Source: Palsa-506 sp963786975
GTDB lineage: Bacteria > Actinomycetota > Actinomycetes > Streptosporangiales > Streptosporangiaceae
Length of the DNA: 64,000 nt
Direction: 5' to 3'
Assembly: GCA_963786975.1 (NCBI GenBank)
Contig: CAWBBE010000012.1
Location: forward strand, 372,001-436,000
Part shown: piece by piece, positions 25,017-31,278 of the stretch
Numbering within the stretch: position 1 is the stretch's first letter
Layout: each line of letters begins with the position of its first letter
The notes under the pieces: generated by a model
What the model was told of the DNA's origin: nothing
Seen by the model: only the letters and a program-made list of their open reading frames with translations
Database searches by the model: none
Position numbers and translations under genes: made by a program

Positions 25017-26690
25017 TCACTCCGGCGGGATCTCCCGGTAGGCCAGCCCGAGGTTCACGCCCTTCCTCTTGTTCAGCTGCCAGGCCACCGCGTACCAGAT
25101 CGCGCCGATCACGATCGCGCCGATCATGAACTCCAGCGACAGCCTGCGGGTGACCGCGAACGCGGCGCTGATCGAGGAGTTGAAGATGAATATGATCATC
25201 AGCGCGCCGAGCGCGATCACCCCGCCGACGCCGGCCACCGTCACCGCGGGAACGCCGAGGATCCGCCGGCCGCCGCCGCTTTCCCAGACCGCCCTGAGCC
25301 GGTACGGGAACACCACCCCGGCCAGGCTCACCACGATGAACGCGGCGATCTGCGCCAGCAGCGCGCCGAGCAGGCTGGCCTGCGGGACCTGCACCAGGGC
25401 GAACAGCGCGATCTCGCCGGTGATGGCGCACAGCACGATCGCCGTGATCGGGGTGTGGAACCGGTCGTTGACCGAGCCGAGCCGCTTCGGCACTACCCGG
25501 TCCAGCGACCAGGCGAGCATGTACCTGGTGGCCTGCAGGGTGGACAGCGGGGTGCCCATCAGCGCCCACAGGATGAACCCGACGCCGATCACCACCAGCA
25601 GCGGGATGCTGCCGGTGAGCAGGCTGGCGATCAGGTTGATGCTGGGCGGCACGCCGCCGGGCAGCGCGAGCTTGTCCGGCGCGGTGTTGTTCAGGTAGGA
25701 AAGGCTGGCCGCCCACTTGGTGCCGACCGCGTGCAGGTAGGCCAGCACGATGACGGCGAGCACCGCGCCGTTGATCAGCACGCCGCCGACCATCGCGAAG
25801 TACTGGCTGCGCGACGCGCGCTTGACCTCGCCGCCGATCTGCGCCGAGCCCTGCGCGTAGCCGACGACGAAGAACACCCAGGGCAGCATGAGCAGGGTGC
25901 CGGTCAGGCTGAACCCGGTGCTGCCGGAGAAGCCGGCCAGCCTGGCCGTCGGGATGATGGAGTTGTACGAGATGCCCTTGTTCTTGGCGGCGAACGCGGT
26001 CCAGGCCTGGGCCACGTCGTGGCCGCGGAACAGCAGCAGGCCGGCCACGAACAGCACGCTCAGCCCGGCGATCGCGAACAGCCACTTCTGCACCCGCCAG
26101 TACGACTTCGAGCCGTAGATGAGCAGCGCGGCGAAGGCCACGGTGAGCACCGTCCCGAACAGGATCACCCACCACTGCGTGGTGATCCCGATGATGGTCT
26201 GCTTGGACAGCAGGTCGTTGCTCGCCGTGATCCAGCCGGTATTGCCGGTGATCGCGCCCAGCGTGGTCATCGCCACCGGGGCGGCGAACGTGAGCGCGAA
26301 CCAGGCGTTGAAGCCGATCCAGAAGAAGATCAGCCACAGGCCCTGGCTCCAGGACAGCAGCCAGCCCACGAACGGGTGCAGCGCCCGGCTGACGAACACG
26401 TAGTCACCGCCCGCCCTCGGCATCGCGGCGGCGAACTCGGAGTACACCCAGAGCAGCGTGAACGCCATCACCAGCGTGCCGATGACGATCGCCAGCAGCA
26501 TGTTGCCGCCGGGGAAGTTACCCGGCGCCTGCAGCAGCAGGAAGATCGCGCCCAGGGCGACGTTCATGCCGAGCGAGTTCATGATCAGGGCGTCCCACTT
26601 AGACACCTCCCTGACCAGGCCGGTCGCGTTCCGGACGAAAAGCTGCCCGTCGCCGGCAAAATCCGATGGGAGGGAGAGGTCATTTGCCAT
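25017..26690 (-). CDS. APC-superfamily amino acid (fructosamine?) permease
   Basis: 557 residues with about 12-14 membrane helices. Opening helix KWDALIMNSLGMNVALGAIF, AAAMPRAGGDYVFVSRALHP and FVVGYAQGSAQIGGEVKRASRS fit the amino acid-polyamine-organocation superfamily. E. coli FrlA, the fructoselysine transporter, belongs to the same superfamily, supporting the frl-like reading. ATG 26690 has GGAGG five bases upstream and is 14 bases from the regulator stop. Confidence 0.8.
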   Translation of the reverse strand: MANDLSLPSDFAGDGQLFVRNATGLVREVSKWDALIMNSLGMNVALGAIFLLLQAPGNFPGGNMLLAIVIGTLVMAFTLLWVYSEFAAAMPRAGGDYVFVSRALHPFVGWLLSWSQGLWLIFFWIGFNAWFALTFAAPVAMTTLGAITGNTGWITASNDLLSKQTIIGITTQWWVILFGTVLTVAFAALLIYGSKSYWRVQKWLFAIAGLSVLFVAGLLLFRGHDVAQAWTAFAAKNKGISYNSIIPTARLAGFSGSTGFSLTGTLLMLPWVFFVVGYAQGSAQIGGEVKRASRSQYFAMVGGVLINGAVLAVIVLAYLHAVGTKWAASLSYLNNTAPDKLALPGGVPPSINLIASLLTGSIPLLVVIGVGFILWALMGTPLSTLQATRYMLAWSLDRVVPKRLGSVNDRFHTPITAIVLCAITGEIALFALVQVPQASLLGALLAQIAAFIVVSLAGVVFPYRLRAVWESGGGRRILGVPAVTVAGVGGVIALGALMIIFIFNSSISAAFAVTRRLSLEFMIGAIVIGAIWYAVAWQLNKRKGVNLGLAYREIPPE

Positions 26691-26704
26691 GTGATCCTCC
26701 GGGA

Positions 26705-27526
26705 TCAGGCGTGCGGCGCGGGGGCGCCGCCAGCATGCTGGGACTCGCTGTCCGGCGCGGGCCGCCGGCTTTCGATGGCGAACCGGAACCGTTCCGGCCG
26801 GTAGAGCACGTCCGAGTACTCGACGGGGCGGTTCTGCTGGTTCCTGGTGATGCCGATCACCCGCATCACCGGCGAGCCAGGGGCCAGCCCGAGCAGCTCG
26901 GCGTCGCCCAGCCCGGCGCGGTCGACCTCGACGACGTTGTCAGCCGACGTCATCGCCAGGCCGTGCACCTCGGCCAGCGCTTCGTAGAGTGAGCCAGCGC
27001 CGAGGTCCAGGTCCCTGACGCCGCGGGCATACCTGGGCGGCAGCCAGGCGGTGAGCAGCGCCAGCGGCTCGCCGTCCAGCAGCGCGAGCCGGCGCAGCCG
27101 CCATGCTTCCCGGCCGCGCAGCGCCAGCGCGGTCGCGATCTCATGCGACGGCCGGATGAAATCGCTGCCCAGCACCCGCACGGTCGCGTCCAGGCCCTGC
27201 CGGCGCACCGAGTCATGGAAGCTGCCCAGTATCTGGATCTTCTCGACCAGCTTGCGATCACGGACGAAGGTGCCCTTGCCCCTGGTCCGGTCGACGTAGC
27301 CCTCCTTGGTGAGGTCGGCCATCGCCTGCCGGACCGGCGCGAGGCTGACGCCGAGCGCCGCGGCGAGTTCGCGCTCCCTGGGCAGCTGCTCGCCGGGCGG
27401 CAGCCACCCCTCCTCGACACCCTGCAGTACCGCGACCTTGATCTGGTGGTGCAGCGGGACGGGGCTGTGCCGGTGCACGGCGGCGGCCAGCCGGGAGCTC
27501 ACCGCGAGGTCGGGGGCAGCCGTCAT
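26705..27526 (-). CDS. GntR/UTRA-family transcriptional regulator (FrlR-like position)
   Basis: 273 residues: winged helix PVPLHHQIKVAVLQGVEEG, GEQLPRERELAAALGVSLAPVRQAMADLTKEGYVDRTRGKGTFV, then a UTRA effector domain (GREAWRLRRLALLDGEPLALLTAWLP, SPVMRVIGITRNQQNRPVEYSDVLYR). UTRA domains bind small ligands, often phosphosugars. First gene of the probable operon, so it should autoregulate. ATG 27526 has no ribosome-binding site, in keeping with a leaderless mRNA. Confidence 0.8.
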   Translation of the reverse strand: MTAAPDLAVSSRLAAAVHRHSPVPLHHQIKVAVLQGVEEGWLPPGEQLPRERELAAALGVSLAPVRQAMADLTKEGYVDRTRGKGTFVRDRKLVEKIQILGSFHDSVRRQGLDATVRVLGSDFIRPSHEIATALALRGREAWRLRRLALLDGEPLALLTAWLPPRYARGVRDLDLGAGSLYEALAEVHGLAMTSADNVVEVDRAGLGDAELLGLAPGSPVMRVIGITRNQQNRPVEYSDVLYRPERFRFAIESRRPAPDSESQHAGGAPAPHA

Positions 27527-27534
27527 GACAAAAG

Positions 27535-27564
27535 ACTATAAAGACATAATCAAATGCAAATCAA
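27535..27564 (-). promoter_or_regulatory. Predicted promoter of the GntR-permease-kinase operon (leaderless)
   Basis: Minus-strand TTGATT (27564-27559) and TATAGT (27540-27535) are 18 bases apart. The -10 ends eight bases before the ATG, so transcription would start at or next to the start codon. The AT-rich block contains the imperfect direct repeat TATGTCTTT / TAGTCTTTT, a candidate operator. Confidence 0.5.
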
Positions 27565-27692
27565 GGGTTTCGCCCGGCGTTGCCGACGCCTGCCTCGCCG
27601 GCCACCAGGACTGGCCGCCCGTCGCGGCGCTGGGCCTCCCGCGCATACTCGGCCAGCGCGGCCAGCTGCGATTGCCGTTCCAGCAGCTGCAT
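27561..27692 (-). pseudogene. LuxR/LAL-type ATPase regulator, N-terminal fragment
   Basis: ATG 27692 opens MQLLERQSQLAALAEYAREA, then RPVLVAGEAGVG, the standard start of large LuxR-family ATPases up to the first half of Walker A. The Lys-Thr of the P-loop and all the rest (~850 residues) are missing, replaced by NAGRNP and a stop. A clear truncation remnant. Confidence 0.5.
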
Positions 27693-27822
27693 GCCTACCG
27701 TGCCGGCCGGCGCCGCCGCCGAGCCATCCGGCCACCCCGCGACGGCTGGCATCCTGCCTGCTGAATGCGGCTGGGCAGCGCTGGCGGGTCCATCAGGCGG
27801 AACGGATGGCCGCCGGTTCTCA

Positions 27823-28003
27823 GTGGCCGCTGCCGCTGCTTCCGCTGCCGCTCCCGCTGCTTCCGCCCGGTCCGCTGCTTCCGCTGCCGCTCCCGCTGCT
27901 TCCGCCCGGCCCGCTGCCGCTGCTGCTCCCGCCGCCTCCGCCCGGTCCGCTGCCGCCGCCTCCGCTGTTTCCGCCCTGGCCGCTGCCGCCGCCGCCACCA
28001 TGA
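27823..28003. repeat. Low-complexity (CCGCTGCTT/CCG)n tract
   Basis: About 180 bases built from CCGCTGCTTCCGCTG-like units. On the plus strand it encodes Ala/Ser runs before the kinase; on the minus strand it encodes Gly/Ser runs ending in a stop. It joins the LuxR fragment to the truncated kinase. Confidence 0.7.
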
Positions 28004-28803
28004 TCGTCGCCGCCGCGGTGACCCGCCCGATCGGCGAGCTGGCCCGGGTATCGCACCGGCTCGCCGGGGGAGAGCTCGGCGCGCGCGCCAGCCCGGCCGG
28101 GCCGCCCGAGGTACGCGAGGTGGCCCACGGCCTCAACCATCTCGCGGGCCGGATCAGGGACCTTATCCGGCAGGAGCGCGAGTCCATCGCCGATCTCTCG
28201 CACCGGCTGCGGACCCCGCTGACCGGGCTCCGGCTGGAGGCGGAGGCAATACCGGAATCGGCCGACCCGGGCCGCAGGCTGCTGGCCCAGGTGCAAGGCC
28301 TTGAGCGCGCGGTCACTTCGCTGATCGAGGACGCGCGCACCCGCGGTGACGGGCCCGGCGGCAGCGACGCAGCGCAGGTGACCGCCGAACGGGCCGCGTT
28401 CTGGTCCGTGCTGGCCGAGGACCAGGGCCGCGACATGCAGCTCGACCTGGTGCCGGGGCCGGTGCCGGTCGGCGTGACCGGCCCGGACCTGGCCGCGTCG
28501 CTGGATGCCCTGCTGGGCAATGTGTTCGCGCACACGCCCGAGGGCACCGCGTTTGCCATCCGGCTGCGGGCCCGGGCAGGCGGCGGCGGCGTCGTGAGCG
28601 TGACCGACACCGGGCCGGGATTCCCGCCGGGCGACCCGGTCCGCCGGGGGGCCAGCGGCGGCGGCTCGACCGGGCTGGGACTCGACATCGTCCGGCAGGC
28701 TGCCGAGGCGTCCGGCGGATCGCTGGCCGTCAGCAGCGGGTCCGCCGGCGGCCACGTCGTCGCCGAGTTCGGGCCGCCGTCGCGCCCGGGCCCGGCAGCC
28801 TGA
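27823..28803 (+). pseudogene. Sensor histidine kinase lacking its sensor domain
   Basis: From about 28000 the frame reads MIVAAAVTRPIGELARVSHRLAGGELGARA (end of helix 2 and HAMP), HisKA IADLSHRLRTPLTGLRLE, then HATPase GNVFAHTPEGTAF, TDTGPGFPPGD and GGSTGLGLDIVRQ. It is similar throughout to the kinase at 15989-17392, especially ERAAFWSVLAEDQGRDM against GRAAFWRALAEDQERQM. Helix 1 and the sensor domain are absent, replaced by the low-complexity tract, and no response regulator precedes it. GTG 27823 is the first in-frame start within the tract; no ribosome-binding site. Confidence 0.6.
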
Positions 28804-28820
28804 CCCGGCGCCCGGCCGCC

Positions 28821-28902
28821 GCCCGGCTCCCGGCTCCCGCCTCCCGGCTCCCGGCTGCCGGCGCCCGGCTCCCGGTCTCCCGGCTCCCGGCTGCCGGCAG
28901 GC
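28821..28902. repeat. CCCGGCT-type short tandem repeat
   Basis: About ten near-identical CCCGGCT/CCGGCTC units follow the kinase stop. Self-complementary GC-rich sequence may act as a terminator; otherwise simple sequence. Confidence 0.55.
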
Positions 28903-28930
28903 GCCCAGGCCGGGTGACCGGCGCCGCGGC

Positions 28931-28952
28931 GGCGTTATGCCGCCGTTAGCGT
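28931..28952. promoter_or_regulatory. CGTTA direct repeat, 11-base spacing, upstream of the PepSY gene
   Basis: GGCGTTATGCC (28931-28941) and GCCGTTAGCGT (28942-28952) carry CGTTA exactly 11 bases apart, 76-97 bases before the PepSY ATG. The pattern resembles the repeat before the response regulator (15201-15222), so both may be sites of one OmpR-type protein. Confidence 0.4.
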
Positions 28953-29027
28953 TCGGGCAGCGTGCCGCTAGCGGCGCGGAACGCATGCTCTTCCTGCACG
29001 ACAAAACCGAGCAGAGGAGACCAGGCA

Positions 29028-29567
29028 ATGCGTAGGACGCTGAACATCGGCATCGGGGTAGGCACCGCGGCGATCGTCGCCAGCATGGCGGCGGGCGTGG
29101 CGTCGGCGGCCACCAGCGGGCATCAGCAGGCCGCCGGATCGGCCGCGGCGGTGTCGTCGGTCAGCCCCATCACCAGGGCGCAGGCACGGCACATCGCCAG
29201 GGCCAAGGTGCCGCACAGCCGGGTGATCGAGGTCGAGTCCGACGACCTGCATGGCCGCGCAGTCTGGAAGGTCAAGCTGGCCACCCGGCACGGCCGGGTC
29301 GTGGTCGACGTCGACCAGCGGACCAGCCGGGCCACCATCGTCCGCGGTGGCGGCGGCGGGCACGACGACGCGGTGGTGGCCAGCCGCGTCGCCAGCGCCG
29401 GGGCCGGCCAGAGCCGCGCGGCCGGGGATGACCGCGGCCGCGACGTCCGGGACCGGCATGACCGCGGTGACCGCGGCGACCATCACGGTGACGATCACGG
29501 CCGGCACCACCACGACCGCGGCGACCGGCACGACCATGACCGCGGCGATGACGGCCCCGGCCGCTGA
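29028..29567 (+). CDS. Secreted PepSY-domain protein with His/Asp-rich tail
   Basis: 179 residues. Signal peptide VGTAAIVASMAAGVASAATS (cleavage likely near residue 28), one PepSY domain (ITRAQARHIARAKVPHSRVI, AVWKVKLATRHGRVVVDVDQ), then ~50 residues made of D, H, R and G (DRGDHHGDDHGRHHHDRG), from tandem GACCGCGGC-like DNA. The tail could bind divalent metals; PepSY domains often restrain proteases or sense envelope state. ATG follows AGAGGAGA. The upstream kinase fragment suggests it was once a two-component target or partner. Confidence 0.75.
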   Translation: MRRTLNIGIGVGTAAIVASMAAGVASAATSGHQQAAGSAAAVSSVSPITRAQARHIARAKVPHSRVIEVESDDLHGRAVWKVKLATRHGRVVVDVDQRTSRATIVRGGGGGHDDAVVASRVASAGAGQSRAAGDDRGRDVRDRHDRGDRGDHHGDDHGRHHHDRGDRHDHDRGDDGPGR

Positions 29568-29585
29568 TGCCGATTTCATCAGCGG
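29561..29585 (+). terminator. Hairpin overlapping the PepSY stop codon
   Basis: CCGCTGATG (29561-29569) and CATCAGCGG (29577-29585) form a perfect 9-base-pair stem with loop CCGATTT; the PepSY stop TGA lies in the 5' arm. An almost identical hairpin recurs at 29662-29687. Confidence 0.5.
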
Positions 29586-29661
29586 CGACCAGCCGCGGCT
29601 AGCCGCCGCCACCTGCGCGGCGGCTGAGCCGGCGCAGCCGCCCAGCGCGGCGGTTGGCCGG

Positions 29662-29687
29662 CCGCTGATGCCGATTTTCATCAGCGG
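29662..29687. repeat. Second copy of the CCGCTGATG/CATCAGCGG hairpin
   Basis: CCGCTGATG (29662-29670), loop CCGATTTT, CATCAGCGG (29679-29687). Same arms as the hairpin at 29561-29585, with one extra T in the loop. It overlaps the first bases of the nested element 29683-29728. Confidence 0.6.
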
Positions 29688-29728
29688 TTAGGAAAAGTCC
29701 GGCCAGCGCCGGACGGAACCCAACCGCT
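29683..29728. repeat. 46-base nested palindromic element, copy 1
   Basis: Outer arms AGCGGTT (29683-29689) / AACCGCT (29722-29728) enclose inner arms GTCCGGC (29697-29703) / GCCGGAC (29708-29714). The copy at 56903-56948 has the same length and identical layout. Confidence 0.55.
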
Positions 29729-30090
29729 AATTCGATCTTGTGACTGACGTGGCTGGCGGGGCTGGTGTGGTGGTCAGGAGGGCGCTCCGGGCCGCTACCT
29801 GCGCGGCGGCTAGCCGGCCAGCGCCTGCGCGGCGCCGATCAGCCAGCGAGCAGCGGGCCCGGAATCACCAAGGCCAGATAGTAATTGCCGTATTTTTAGC
29901 GCCCGATGACGCTCATTTTACTCAATTGAATTCTCTCGCGCTTTTCTGGCAATGCCTGGCCAGCCTGGGAACTTGCCGCCGTTCCGGCAAGTTGTGATTT
30001 CCGTAAGCGGTGACGGCCCGGCGAATGCGGGCGACCGCTGAATTATCAGTCTATGGCACGGGATAACCGGCTGCAGAAGGAGTTTTTGCG

Positions 30091-31269
30091 TTGGCGCTGG
30101 TGGATTCTGGCAATTCTGGCAGCCCCGCAACGCCGGATCCGGCCGGTGCCCGGCGGCCAGCCGGACGGCACCGGCCCGGGCCGCCGCGGCCCGGCGGCCC
30201 GGCCGGCCGCGGCCGCCTTTACGAGATCGACCTGCTGCGGATCACCGCGGCGCTGGCCGTCGTTTTATATCACTACACGTTCTCCGGCTTCGCCGGTCAT
30301 CACATCGCCATCGCGTTCCCGGCGCTCAGCACCGTCACCCGCTACGGCTACCTGGGCGTCGACATGTTCTTCCTGATCAGCGGATTCGTCGTGCTGCTGA
30401 GCGCGTGGGGACGGCGGCCGCACGAGTTCGTCATCTCCCGGGTGGTGCGGCTCTACCCGGCGTACTGGGTAGCCGTCACCATCACCACGATCGCCGTGAT
30501 CACGCTCAGCCAAGGCCGGTTCAGGGTCACGCCGGTGCAGTACGCCGCGAACCTGACGATGTTCAACTCGCTGCCCAACATCGGGAACGTCGACGTCGTC
30601 TACTGGACGCTGTGGGCGGAGATCCGCTTCTACCTGGTCGTGTTCGCGCTCGCGTGGATCGGCATCACCCGGGCGCGGGTCGTCGCGGCGGCGTGGCTGT
30701 GGCTCGCCGCGACGGCGGTGATCGAGGCACACGTGCTGGCGGCCGGGCTGGCCGGCCCGATCGACCTGATCGTGCAGTCGCAGTGGTCGAGCTACTTCAT
30801 CGCCGGCATGACGCTGTGCCTGATCTACCGGGCCGGCTTCAGCCGGCCGCTCGGCGCGCTGCTGGCGATCGCCTACGGGAACGCGATCTACCAGGCGATC
30901 AACTTCGCCCGCCTGGTCTCCGGCCGCTACCACCAGGCCCTGCACCCGCAGGTGATCGTCGCCGTGATCACGGTCATCTTCATCGTGATGACGCTCATCG
31001 CGCTGCGGGCAACGGGCCGGCTCGGGCGGCCATGGTTCGCTGCGGCGGGCGCGCTGACATACCCCCTCTACCTGGTGCACGCGTACACCGGGTTCGTGCT
31101 CTTCAACCTCTTCGGCGGCGCGGTGAACCGCTGGGTGCTGCTGGCGGCGATGGTCACCTGCATGTGCTGCGCGGCCTACCTGATTCACCGGCTGGTCGAG
31201 GTCAGGTACGCGCCCCGGCTCAAGCGCGCGCTGCTGAGGCTGTCCGGGGCAGTGCTGGCCCGTTGCTAA
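30091..31269 (+). CDS. Acyltransferase-3 family membrane protein
   Basis: 392 residues. YEIDLLRITAALAVVLYHYTFSG with the H of the family's active site, GYLGVDMFFLISGFVVLLSAWGR and FVISRVVRLYPAYWVAV are standard AT3 (OafA/NolL-type) motifs, with about ten helices. Such enzymes O-acylate sugars, lipids or antibiotics at the membrane. The start is TTG 30091, chosen because GAAGGAG lies at the right distance; the first ~45 residues are Pro/Gly/Arg-rich. It ends 9 bases before the next gene. Confidence 0.8.
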   Translation: MALVDSGNSGSPATPDPAGARRPAGRHRPGPPRPGGPAGRGRLYEIDLLRITAALAVVLYHYTFSGFAGHHIAIAFPALSTVTRYGYLGVDMFFLISGFVVLLSAWGRRPHEFVISRVVRLYPAYWVAVTITTIAVITLSQGRFRVTPVQYAANLTMFNSLPNIGNVDVVYWTLWAEIRFYLVVFALAWIGITRARVVAAAWLWLAATAVIEAHVLAAGLAGPIDLIVQSQWSSYFIAGMTLCLIYRAGFSRPLGALLAIAYGNAIYQAINFARLVSGRYHQALHPQVIVAVITVIFIVMTLIALRATGRLGRPWFAAAGALTYPLYLVHAYTGFVLFNLFGGAVNRWVLLAAMVTCMCCAAYLIHRLVEVRYAPRLKRALLRLSGAVLARC

Positions 31270-31278
31270 CGTCCGGGT

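Larger units (their letters stand above)
29568..30090. other. Non-coding stretch rich in hairpins
   Basis: No convincing gene in this 523-base gap. Besides the elements listed separately it holds AACTTGCCG/CGGCAAGTT (29970-29978, 29985-29993; 6-base loop) and a nested pair AGCGGT/ACCGCT (30006-30011, 30034-30039) around CCCG/CGGG. The right half (29870-30060) is AT-rich and probably holds the acyltransferase promoter. Confidence 0.55.
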
